A stretch of 64,000 nt of DNA from Streptomyces sp. SLBN-118 (GTDB lineage: Bacteria; Actinomycetota; Actinomycetes; Streptomycetales; Streptomycetaceae): the NCBI RefSeq assembly GCF_006715635.1, contig NZ_VFNP01000001.1:2108001-2172000 (forward strand). Reading direction: 5' to 3'. The translations under genes and the position numbers were made by a program. The notes under the pieces are model-generated. The model was not told where the DNA came from. It ran no database searches and saw nothing but the letters and a program-made list of their open reading frames with translations. Below are positions 55,018-64,000 of the stretch, one piece after another; positions within the stretch are counted from its first letter, which is position 1, and every line of letters begins with the position of its first letter.

Positions 55018-56379
55018 GTGAGCAAGGACCTCTCCAAAGCCGCCTACGACCACCTGTGGATGCACTTCACCCGGATGTCGTCGTACGAGAACGCACCCGT
55101 GCCCACCATCGTGCGTGGCGAGGGCACCTACATCTACGACGACAAGGGCAAGCGCTACCTCGACGGCCTCTCCGGCCTGTTCGTGGTCAACGCGGGCCAC
55201 GGCCGTCACGAGCTCGCCGAGGCCGCGTACAAGCAGGCTCAGGAGCTCGCTTTCTTCCCCGTCTGGTCCTACGCCCACCCGAAGGCCGTCGAGCTGGCCG
55301 AGCGGCTGGCCCAGCACGCCCCGGGCGACCTCAACAAGGTCTTCTTCACCACCGGTGGCGGAGAGGCGGTCGAGACCGCCTGGAAGCTGGCCAAGCAGTA
55401 CTTCAAGCTCACGGGCAAGCCGACCAAGTACAAGGTCATCTCGCGTGCGGTCGCCTACCACGGCACCCCGCAGGGTGCCCTGTCCATCACCGGCCTGCCC
55501 GCGCTCAAGGCCCCCTTCGAGCCGCTGGTCCCCGGCGCGCACAAGGTGCCGAACACCAACATCTACCGCGCTCCGATCCATGGCGACGACCCCGAGGCCT
55601 TCGGCCGCTGGGCCGCCGACCAGATCGAGCAGCAGATACTCTTCGAGGGCCCGGACACGGTCGCCGCCGTGTTCCTGGAGCCGGTGCAGAACGCCGGTGG
55701 GTGCTTCCCGCCGCCGCCCGGCTACTTCCAGCGGGTCCGCGAGATCTGCGACCAGTACGACGTGCTGCTCGTCTCGGACGAGGTCATCTGTGCCTTCGGC
55801 CGCCTCGGCACGATGTTCGCCTGCGACAAGTTCGGCTACGTCCCGGACATGATCACCTGCGCCAAGGGCATGACCTCGGGCTACTCCCCGATCGGCGCGT
55901 GCATCGTCTCCGACCGCCTCGCCGAACCGTTCTACAAGGGCGACAACACCTTCCTGCACGGCTACACCTTCGGCGGCCACCCGGTCTCCGCGGCGGTGGG
56001 CCTGGCCAACCTCGACATCTTCGAGAAGGAAGGCCTCAACCAGCACGTCCTCGACAACGAGGGCGCGTTCCTCTCCACCCTGCAGAAGCTGCACGACCTG
56101 CCGGTCGTCGGCGACGTCCGCGGAAACGGCTTCTTCTACGGCATCGAGCTCGTCAAGGACAAGGCCACCAAGGAGACCTTCACCGACGAGGAGACCGAGC
56201 GTGTGCTCTACGGCTTCCTCTCGAAGGCGCTCTACGACGCCGGGCTGTACTGCCGCGCCGACGACCGTGGCGACCCGGTCGTACAGCTCGCGCCGCCGCT
56301 GATCTCCACGCAGGAGACCTTCGACGAGATCGAGGGCGTTCTGCGCGGCGTTCTCGCGGAGGCCTGGACGAAGCTCTAG
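55018..56379 (+). CDS. Class III aminotransferase, putrescine/polyamine:pyruvate type (SpuC-like)
   Basis: 453 aa from GTG 55018. The PLP lysine is in MITCAKGMTSGYSPIG, the cofactor Asp in LLVSDEVICAFGRLGTMF, the phosphate region in FFTTGGGEAVETAWKLAKQY, plus HGYTFGGHPVSAAVGLANLDI. The N-terminal HLWMHFTRM start and overall length fit the putrescine/omega-amine transaminase group (SpuC/YgjG-like) rather than ornithine or acetylornithine aminotransferases. With the dehydrogenases it would turn putrescine into GABA. Confidence 0.88.
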   Translation: MSKDLSKAAYDHLWMHFTRMSSYENAPVPTIVRGEGTYIYDDKGKRYLDGLSGLFVVNAGHGRHELAEAAYKQAQELAFFPVWSYAHPKAVELAERLAQHAPGDLNKVFFTTGGGEAVETAWKLAKQYFKLTGKPTKYKVISRAVAYHGTPQGALSITGLPALKAPFEPLVPGAHKVPNTNIYRAPIHGDDPEAFGRWAADQIEQQILFEGPDTVAAVFLEPVQNAGGCFPPPPGYFQRVREICDQYDVLLVSDEVICAFGRLGTMFACDKFGYVPDMITCAKGMTSGYSPIGACIVSDRLAEPFYKGDNTFLHGYTFGGHPVSAAVGLANLDIFEKEGLNQHVLDNEGAFLSTLQKLHDLPVVGDVRGNGFFYGIELVKDKATKETFTDEETERVLYGFLSKALYDAGLYCRADDRGDPVVQLAPPLISTQETFDEIEGVLRGVLAEAWTKL

Positions 56380-56406
56380 CCTTCACGCTGTCTGCGTGCG
56401 GCCACC

Positions 56407-56465
56407 GGCCCGGGGCACCCCTCACTCATTTCGACCATCCGAGTGAGATGGGGTGCACCCGGGCC
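56407..56465 (+). terminator. Large interrupted hairpin after the aminotransferase gene
   Basis: GGCCCGGG, GCACCCC and TCACTC on the left pair with GAGTGA, GGGGTGC and CCCGGGCC on the right, 21 pairs in all, with a 3-base and a 1-base bulge and a 13-base loop. Confidence 0.75.
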
Positions 56466-56580
56466 GTGTGCTTCCCGCGACCCCGGTTCTGAATCCCTAG
56501 CGTGCCGAGTAACCCATCGGCCCTGTCTTCGTTCCCCCGGACGGGGGAGGGGAAATCTGATCAGAACCGAGGTGTACGCC

Positions 56581-57309
56581 ATGGTGGCTCCGCCGGACAA
56601 CGATGTGCTCTGGGCTCGTTCCCTGCACCACTCCCACAACGGCTCGCCCGCGCTCGTCGGCGTATCGCTCGGCGTACGGGAGGGCGAGATCCTCGCCGTG
56701 TGCGGGCCCCGCGGCAGTGGCAAGACCACGCTTCTGAGGTGCCTGTCGGGTCAACTGGTCGCGCGGGAGGGCGAAGTCTGGTTCAACAGCTCCCCCGTGC
56801 ACACGCTGAGCGTGCCGCGGCGCGAGCGGCTTCGCAGGGACCGCTTCGGGTGGATCGACCCCGAGCCGACGCTGGTCCCGGAGCTGACTGCGTGGGAGAA
56901 CGCCGCCCTGCCGCTGCTGCTGCGCGGTATGTCGCACCGCGCGGCGAAGAGCGCGGCGATGGAGTGGCTGGAGCGGCTCGACATCGGAGCGTGTGCGCGT
57001 AAGCGGCCGTATGCGCTGCTGCAGGCGCAGCGGCAACGGGTCGCCGCCGCGCGGGCGCTGGCCGCCACGCCATCGGTGCTGTTCGCGGACGAGCCGACGG
57101 CGACGCTGCACCGGGCGGACCGGGCGCATCTGCTGCGTTTGCTCACGGCCGCGGCCCGTTCGCACCGCATCACCGTCGTGCTCGCCACGCATGACGCGGA
57201 GGTCGCGGCGCTCGCCGACCGTTCGATCGCGCTCGTCGACGGCCGGCGGGTCAACTCGCTCGCGACCGTGGACGCGGAAGGCCGGCCCGAGTGCTCGCTT
57301 TCCGTCTAG
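56581..57309 (+). CDS. ABC transporter ATP-binding protein with degenerate signature motif
   Basis: 242 aa. Walker A GPRGSGKTT (K48) and Walker B SVLFADEPTATLH (D170-E171) are intact, and the D-loop/H-loop region (VVLATHDAEVAAL) is normal. The signature, usually LSGGQxQRV, reads LLQAQRQRV (146-154), so the two glycines are missing. The MacB/LolD-like layout (YxxxFxxPEPTLVPELTAWENAALPLLLRGM) suits a lipid- or macrolide-type exporter subunit. Its 3' end overlaps the membrane protein gene by 19 bases. Confidence 0.85.
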   Translation: MVAPPDNDVLWARSLHHSHNGSPALVGVSLGVREGEILAVCGPRGSGKTTLLRCLSGQLVAREGEVWFNSSPVHTLSVPRRERLRRDRFGWIDPEPTLVPELTAWENAALPLLLRGMSHRAAKSAAMEWLERLDIGACARKRPYALLQAQRQRVAAARALAATPSVLFADEPTATLHRADRAHLLRLLTAAARSHRITVVLATHDAEVAALADRSIALVDGRRVNSLATVDAEGRPECSLSV

Positions 57310-58466
57310 CTCGCGGCACGCATCCCCTGGTCCTGCTGCGCCGCCTGATGGTGGCGGCGGCATCCGCGGGCGTCGGGTTTCTGCTGCTGTCCACGCTGAC
57401 ATACGCGCTGTCCCACCCCACCGACCCCGGCGCGTCCGCGGTACGGCTGGTGTGGTGCCTGATCCCACTCGCGGCAACGGTGCACTTCGCGGTGGCCGTG
57501 GCGCGTACGGATCCGAGTACGCGTCCGAGGTCCGGGCTCTCGGCGATCGGCCTGGGGCCCGCACGGCTCAGCGCGCTGGCCGCGGTGTCGACCGCCGTCT
57601 CCGGCACGCTCGGCAGCATGGTCGCCCTGCTGTTCTTCCTCCACCTGCGGGGGGATCTGACGGGGCTGCCGTTCGACGGTGCGGCTGCCGAACTGCTCGC
57701 GGCGAACCGGCCGTTGCCGCTGGGCGCGGCGCTGACACTGCTCGCGCTGGTGCCGCTGCTCTCGTCGGTGGCGGCTGCGCTGACACTGCGCCCACGGCGG
57801 TCTCCGTCGCCCACCACGGTGTCCGGGTCCGCCCCGGCGCCTTCTCCTGCTCCGGCCGGGCTGCCGTGGGGGGTCGCGCTGATGGCGGCGGGCCTGGCCG
57901 TCGAGACATACGCGAGCCGCGGCGTTTCGGGGTCACCGCTTCCCCTGCCGGGCGAATTCACCGGCCCCGTCGAGGGCAACCCTGCCGGAGTCCTCGTGGG
58001 CTGGTCCCTCGCCGCCCTCGGCCTCGCCCTGGCGGGCCCGGGCATCACCCGTTTCTGCGGCCGCCTCCTGCAGTCCCTCCGCCCGGGTGCGACCCGCCTG
58101 CTGGCGGGCCGCACCCTGATGCTGGAGGCGACCCGCATCGGGGGCCCGCTGGGTGTCGTGTGCGCGGTCGCCGCGGCGGCGCTGGCGGCCTCCGCGCTCT
58201 ACGACGAGGCGGCCCCCCGCCCCTTCGGCCCCCTCACCGGCCTGGGCGCGGCCCTGGTGATCACCTGCACGACGGCGACGCTCCTGGTCTCGGCCCTGGA
58301 GGCCAAGCAGGCCCGTGCAACAACAACGGAATCCCTCCGCCGCCTGGGCACCGCGGCCCCCCTCCTCCGCCGGGCGGCGGCCCTGCGAGCGGTAACGCTC
58401 CTGCTGGTCTTCACGCCCCTGACGTGTGCGGTGGGCGCGGTGGCGGCGTTCCCTCTCAGTTCCTGA
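57291..58466 (+). CDS. Multi-pass membrane protein, partner of the ABC ATPase
   Basis: 391 aa from GTG 57291. About eight to ten hydrophobic segments in two halves joined by a Pro/Ser-rich loop (RPRRSPSPTTVSGSAPAPSPAPAG). It lacks the large extracellular MacB-PCD domain, and no FtsX-type motif is obvious. Position and overlap mark it as the likely permease of the ATPase before it. Transported substrate unknown. Confidence 0.72.
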   Translation: MLAFRLARGTHPLVLLRRLMVAAASAGVGFLLLSTLTYALSHPTDPGASAVRLVWCLIPLAATVHFAVAVARTDPSTRPRSGLSAIGLGPARLSALAAVSTAVSGTLGSMVALLFFLHLRGDLTGLPFDGAAAELLAANRPLPLGAALTLLALVPLLSSVAAALTLRPRRSPSPTTVSGSAPAPSPAPAGLPWGVALMAAGLAVETYASRGVSGSPLPLPGEFTGPVEGNPAGVLVGWSLAALGLALAGPGITRFCGRLLQSLRPGATRLLAGRTLMLEATRIGGPLGVVCAVAAAALAASALYDEAAPRPFGPLTGLGAALVITCTTATLLVSALEAKQARATTTESLRRLGTAAPLLRRAAALRAVTLLLVFTPLTCAVGAVAAFPLSS

Positions 58467-58600
58467 GACCGGGCGCCGCGAACTTGGCGTCCGGCACGGG
58501 GTCCCACGCCGCGAAGCCGACGACCGTGCCAGGGGCCGCAACGCAGCGCGAAGCCCGGCGCCCCGAGCTCGCGTCCCACAAGACACGACGAAGCCCCCGC

Positions 58601-58626
58601 CGGATCCGGGCGTCCGCCCGGATCCG
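58601..58626 (+). terminator. Terminator after the ABC membrane protein
   Basis: Perfect 11-bp stem CGGATCCGGGC / GCCCGGATCCG with a 4-base loop. The rest of the 58467-58774 gap is G+C-rich; no gene is seen in it. Confidence 0.75.
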
Positions 58627-58774
58627 AGGGCGTCAGCCCCGCACGTCCTGCCCCGGCGGCGGGGGCCGGATCCCTGCAAGGCGTGGCCCGGCCAGGCGGG
58701 GTCCGGGGGCCCACCCCGGTTCAGGGAAGGGTCGGGGTGGGGGAGACCAAACCCCAACCCCCTATCGTGGCCGC

Positions 58775-59893
58775 ATGCCGCCTCCCCCCGGACCCCGCCA
58801 CGACGGCGAGATCGAATCCCTCGAAGAGTTCGATCTCGCCGTCTCCCACGGCACCCTCGCCGGACACCGCGTCCAGTCCGTCGACCTCACCGACCGCACC
58901 TTCGCACTGCTCGGCGCCGACACCACCGGCGCCGTCTTCCTCGGCTGCCCCATGCAGCCCGACGCCGCCGCCAAGGTCCGGGCCGACGGCGCGCTCGTCT
59001 TCCCGCCGGTTCCCGATCTGCACGTCGATCCGTACCGCGGGCTGCTCTACTCCCCCGACGAGCTCTTCGAGGGCCTGGCGACCGACGGCTACGAGGCCAC
59101 TCCCGACGCCCGGGCATACGCCTGGTTCCAGAAGACCAAGGCCGACGGCGACATATTCGCCTCCATGCTCCGCTCGATCCACGACGACGCCATATCCGAC
59201 GCGCTGGACGAACACCTCATCGGCGCGCGCGTCGTCGGCGTGATGGGCGGGCACGCCATGGCCCGCGGCACGGACGCCTATGCGGGCGCCGCCCGCCTCG
59301 GCCGGGTCCTCGCCCGGAGCGGGCTCACCGTCGCCACCGGCGGCGGCCCCGGCGCCATGGAGGCCGCCAACCTCGGCGCGTACGCCGCACCGCACCCCGA
59401 CGAGATGCTGGACGAGGCGCTTGAACTCCTCGCCAAGGCCCCCTCGTTCACCCCGTCCGTCTCCGACTGGGCCGACGCCGCCTTCGAGGTCCGCGACCGC
59501 TGGCCGGGCGGCGGCGACTCCATCGGCATCCCCACCTGGTTCTACGGCCACGAGCCGCCGAACGCCTTCGCGGGCCACATAGCCAAGTACTTCGCGAACG
59601 CCACCCGCGAGGACGGCCTCCTCGCCCGCTCAGCCGCGGGCGCGATCTTCCTGCCCGGCGCCGCCGGCACGGTCCAGGAGATCTTCGACAACGCGACCCC
59701 GAACTACTACGAGTCCCGCGGCGAGCCGACCCCCATGGTCCTCGTCAATACCGCGCACTGGACGCGGACGCTCCCCACCTGGCCGCTGCTCCAGTCCCTC
59801 GCGGCGGGCCGCCCGATGGAGTCGCGTATCGCGCTCGTCGACTCGGTCGACGAGGCTCCGGCCGCCCTGATGAGCCTGACCGGCAGCGGTTGA
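58775..59893 (+). CDS. LOG (lysine decarboxylase-like, Rossmann) family protein
   Basis: 372 aa from ATG 58775, with no clear ribosome site, so possibly leaderless. The central Rossmann core has GVMGGHAMARGTDAYAGAARLGRVLARSGLTVATGGGPGAMEAANLG and later FLPGAAGTVQEIFDNAT. The second motif is normally PGGxGTxxE; here it is PGAAGTVQE. An N-terminal domain of about 150 residues precedes the core, longer than cytokinin-activating LOG enzymes. Probably a nucleotide-binding or phosphoribohydrolase-related protein; substrate unknown. Confidence 0.82.
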   Translation: MPPPPGPRHDGEIESLEEFDLAVSHGTLAGHRVQSVDLTDRTFALLGADTTGAVFLGCPMQPDAAAKVRADGALVFPPVPDLHVDPYRGLLYSPDELFEGLATDGYEATPDARAYAWFQKTKADGDIFASMLRSIHDDAISDALDEHLIGARVVGVMGGHAMARGTDAYAGAARLGRVLARSGLTVATGGGPGAMEAANLGAYAAPHPDEMLDEALELLAKAPSFTPSVSDWADAAFEVRDRWPGGGDSIGIPTWFYGHEPPNAFAGHIAKYFANATREDGLLARSAAGAIFLPGAAGTVQEIFDNATPNYYESRGEPTPMVLVNTAHWTRTLPTWPLLQSLAAGRPMESRIALVDSVDEAPAALMSLTGSG

Positions 59894-59977
59894 CCACTCA
59901 AAAGCAACTTCGGAGGCCGAAGACACGTCTGGCAGTCCAGCCGGAGTTGGACTGACCCCACGTGAACGGAGCCCCTG

Positions 59978-60899
59978 GTGCTGATTGGCCTACTGACCGC
60001 TGTCGCGGCCTCGATCTGTTACGGCACGGGGTCGGTGCTCCAGGCCGTGGGATCCCGCAGGTCCGCGCGCCGCGAGGCGGCCGCGTCGGGCATGACGCAG
60101 CACGGCGGGCCGAGCCTTTCGTCCACCGCGAAGGCCGCGATGACCTGGGAGTTCATCGTCGGCACCATCCTGGACTTCGTCGGCTTCGGCCTGGGCGCGC
60201 TGGCGGCCAGGCTGCTCCCGCTGTTCCTCTCGCAGACCGTGATCAGCGCGAATCTGGTGATCACGGCCGTGCTGAGCGTCAGGATGCTGGGCATCCGGCT
60301 GACCCGCGCCGAGTGGACCTCGATCGCCGTCGTCTGCTCGGCGCTGGTGCTGCTGGCCACGGCTGCGGGCCCGGAGGGCAGCGGCGACACCCCCATCGCG
60401 ACGCACTGGTGGCTGCTGGCGATCTCGCTGCTGCTGATGGCCGGTGGCACCGTCTTCGTACGTCTTCTCGGCGGCCGTGCCGCGATCCTGGCCGGTCTGC
60501 TGTCGGGTCTCGGCTTCGGCGCGCTGGGTGTCGGCGTACGCGTACTGAACGGCATCGACCCCTTCGACCTGGGTGCGCTGCTCACGGACCCGGCGCTGTA
60601 CGCGATCCTGGTGGCCGGGATCGGCGGCATGTACCTGCACACGGTCGCCCTTCAGATCGGCTCGGTGAACGGCGCGACGGCGGCGCTGGTGGTGGGCGAA
60701 ACCGTACTGCCGGGCATGATCGGCGTGCTGTGGCTGGGTGACGCCTCGCGCGAGGGTTTCGCGTGGATGGCGATCCTCGGGTTCGCAACGGCGGTGGCGG
60801 GCGCGGTCGCGGTCGCCTGGTTCGGCGCGTCCGAGGCTCATGGCACGGAGTCACAGCCGCATGAGCCCGGTGCCGACGAGCTGCGTCCGCAGGACGTCC

Positions 60900-60913
<14 letters not shown>
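59978..60913 (+). CDS. DMT-superfamily-like integral membrane protein
   Basis: 311 aa from GTG 59978 (GGAG 8 bases upstream). About nine to ten helices with a cytoplasmic insertion after the first (SRRSARREAAASGMTQHGG). Helical segments such as LFLSQTVISANLVITAVLSVRMLG and VALQIGSVNGATAALVVGETVLPGMIG fit the drug/metabolite transporter or NIPA-like fold. Substrate unknown. The last 14 bases overlap the convergent ThiQ-like gene. Confidence 0.82.
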
Positions 60914-61927
<1,014 letters not shown>

Positions 61928-61928
<1 letters not shown>

Positions 61929-63631
61929 CAGAACTCCCCCGAGGTTTTGTCGGTACGGATGCGTTCGAGGAGCAGCAGCGCTACCGCGCACACCAGCATC
62001 AGGATCGTCGAAAGAGCCATCGCCTGACCGTAGTTGAGCTCCCCGGGCCGTCCGAGCAGGCGTGCTACGGCGACCGGCAGGGTCGGACGGTCGGGCCGGG
62101 CGATGAAGACGGTCGCCCCGAACTCACCGAGCGACACGGCGAAGGCGAACCCCGCCGCGATCAGCACGGCACGCCGCACCATCGGCAGATCGACCTCACG
62201 CCAGACCCGTAGGGGCGAGGCCCCGAGCACGGCCGCGGCCTCGCGCAGCCGGTCGTCGACCGCTCGCAGGACGGGCAGCATGGTCCGTACGACGAAGGGG
62301 ACACCGACCAGCGCCTGCGCCAGTGGTACGAGAATCCATGAGGTCCGCAGATCCAGCGGCGGCTCGTCGAGGGTGATCAGAAATCCGAAGCCGACGGTCA
62401 CCGCGGAGACCCCGAGCGGAAGCATCAGCAGCGCGTCGAACCCGCGCACGAGCCGTCCCGCGCGCCGGGTGAGCGCCGCGGCCGCGAGCCCGCCGACGAG
62501 CAGTGCGACGCCGGTCGCCGCCAGCGCATACTGCATCGAGTTCCAGATCGCCTCGATCGGCGGGACGAGGAAGCTGCTGCCTGCGTCGCCGGTCGACTGC
62601 AGGGCCCGGTAGAAGTCGAGACCGTAGCCGCCCTGCCCGTCCAGCGAGCGTTCCACGAGCACTCCGAGCGGCACCAGGATCAGCAGCAGCACGGTGAGCA
62701 GGACCCCGCCGAGCAGCGCCCACTGCCGCGCGCCGCGCGGCCGGTGCGCGGTCTGGGCCGGGTCGACCAGCTTCAGCGCGGTCTCCCGCCGCCGGACCGT
62801 CGAGGCGTGAACCGCCAGGATCGCGCCGACCGCGGCGAACTGGACCATGGTGAGCACGGCCGCCGTCGGCAGATCCAGCAGCTGGGCCGTCTGCCGGTAG
62901 ATCTCCACCTCGAGCGTCGAGAAGGTCGGTCCGCCGAGGATCTGTACGACGCCGAACGAAGTGAAGGTGAAAAGGAAAACCATCAGGGCGGCCGCCGCGA
63001 CAGATGGTCCGAGCGCGGGCAGCGTCACCCGCCGCCAGGCGGCGAACCGCCCTGCACCCAGCACCCGGGCGGCCTCCTCCTGGCGCGGGTCAAGCTGTGA
63101 CCACAGGCCACCCACGGTCCGTACGACCACCGCGTAGTTGAAGAAGACATGCGCGAGCAGAATCGCCCACACGGTGGTGTCCAGCCTGACGCCCCACAGC
63201 TCGTCGAGCAGTCCGCCACGGCCGAGGAGCGCCAGGAACGCGGTCCCGACGACGACGGTCGGCAGCACGAAGGGAACGGTCACCACCGCCCGCAGCAGTT
63301 GCTTGCCCGGGAAGTCGAAGCGCGCGAAGACATACGCGCCGGGCAGCGCGATCAGCAGTGTGAGGACGGTGGAGGCGAGCGCCTGCCAGACGGTGAACCA
63401 CAGCACATGCTGGATGTCGCCGCGGCTCAGCACCTCGCCGATCCGCCCGAACTGCCATACCCCGTCGACCTGGAGGCCGCGGCCGACGATCGAGACGACG
63501 GGGTAGGCGAAGAAGACCGCGAAGAACACGGCGGGCCCGGCCATCAGCCCGAGCCGCGCCGCACTGCTCCGTAGGGAACCGCGGACGGAACCCGGGACGG
63601 ACTTCGTTACTTCAGTACGAGCGAGGACCAT
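61928..63631 (-). CDS. Fused two-domain ABC permease, thiamine type (ThiP-like)
   Basis: 567 aa from ATG 63631. Two homologous six-helix permease halves in one chain, each with an EAA loop: RQEEAARVLGAGRFAAWRRVTLPALGPS and RLREAAAVLGASPLRVWREVDLPMVRRA. This fused layout is typical of ThiP and iron(III) permeases. The GRGGLLDELWGVRL segment is typical of ThiP. Its start lies 25 bases inside the end of the binding-protein gene, so the two are coupled. Confidence 0.87.
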
Positions 63632-64000
63632 GACTGGACCCACTGCTCACGATTCTTGGCGATCTTGTCGGGAGCGACGGTCTCCGGCTTGTCGACGCTT
63701 GCGCCGAACTTGGTGAACGCCTCGGGCAGCTTCGCCCCCTTGACCACCGGGTAGACGAACATGTTGAGCGGCATGTCCTCCTGGAACTGCTTGGAGAGCA
63801 GGAAGTCCAGTAGGGCCTTGCCGCCCTCCTCGTTCTTCGCGCCACTCAGGAGTCCCGCGAACTCCGTCTGGCGGAAGCAGGTTCCGGTCGCGACGCCGGT
63901 GGGCGCCTGGGTCGGCTGCGGCTTGGCGAAGACGACTTCGGCCGGCGGGCTGGAGGCGTACGAGACGACCAGCGGGCGGTCCGCCTTGGCCTTCTTGCCA
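63607..64000 (-). CDS. Thiamine-binding periplasmic-type protein (ThiB-like), 3' part
   Basis: The visible 131 C-terminal codons end at TAA (63607-63609) and run off the window's right edge. PLVVSYASSPPAEVVF matches the conserved ThiB ligand-region strand, followed by CFRQTEFAGLLSGAKNEEGGKALLDFLLSKQFQEDMPLNMFVYPV, typical of ThiB and related ABC binding proteins. The N terminus and any thiamine (TPP) riboswitch would be outside the window. Confidence 0.82.
   Translation of the reverse strand, partial: GKKAKADRPLVVSYASSPPAEVVFAKPQPTQAPTGVATGTCFRQTEFAGLLSGAKNEEGGKALLDFLLSKQFQEDMPLNMFVYPVVKGAKLPEAFTKFGASVDKPETVAPDKIAKNREQWVQSWSSLVLK

Noticed and set aside
56993..58774. Upstream extension of the LOG-family frame
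   Set aside because: The frame is open by composition, but the region encodes the ABC ATPase end and its membrane partner in another frame; the LOG gene starts at 58775.

Overview
This window is chromosomal DNA from a Streptomyces (or very close actinomycete). The G+C content is very high, start codons are often GTG, and stop/start overlaps of the ATGA/GTGA kind are common. The block ribF-truB-rbfA-DUF503-infB-ylxR-nusA-rimP ... proS-ispG-rseP-dxr matches the core Streptomyces arrangement. No tRNA, rRNA, CRISPR array, insertion sequence or prophage is visible.

Layout. 1-6.1 kb: the tail of a Pro/Gln-rich protein, then a five-gene oligopeptide ABC transporter operon (+). 6.3-8.9 kb: one accessory gene for a membrane/pilin-signal protein with a long Gly/Ser tract and a C-terminal cholera-toxin-like ADP-ribosyltransferase domain. 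It has three rare TTA codons and is followed by about 0.7 kb of repeat-rich non-coding DNA. 9.6-17.8 kb: translation and RNA-maturation genes on the minus strand. 18.0-19.8 kb: a small plus-strand group (lipoprotein, ferritin-like DUF4439 protein, degenerate aminoglycoside-kinase-like protein). 19.8-27.8 kb, minus strand: proS, two GNAT acetyltransferases, and two MEP isoprenoid genes (ispG, dxr) around a site-2 protease.

27.9-56.4 kb is largely a polyamine/GABA utilisation region mixed with unrelated genes. It holds a semialdehyde dehydrogenase (30.1 kb), a PucR regulator (32.9 kb), gabT (37.1 kb), a minus-strand operon of aldehyde dehydrogenase, PotD, PotA, PotB, PotC and a PuuB-like FAD oxidase (48.5-41.4 kb), and a divergent pair of aldehyde dehydrogenase and Lrp regulator plus a putrescine-type aminotransferase (52.9-56.4 kb). 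Together they could import putrescine or related polyamines, deaminate them, oxidise the aldehydes to GABA and feed GABA to succinate. Interspersed are an acyl-CoA dehydrogenase, a DMT exporter, a VirD4-like ATPase, a PAP2 phosphatase, a secreted GH18 chitinase with a dre-like operator, a NADAR protein, an adenosine deaminase family enzyme (possibly for menaquinone synthesis), a GDPD, and a DUF1304-TetR pair with a clear palindromic operator.

56.6-64.0 kb: an atypical ABC ATPase with its membrane partner, a LOG-family protein, a DMT-type membrane protein, and a thiamine-type ABC importer (ThiQ, ThiP, 3' part of ThiB) cut by the window end. The most unusual item is the 6.3-8.9 kb ADP-ribosyltransferase gene.
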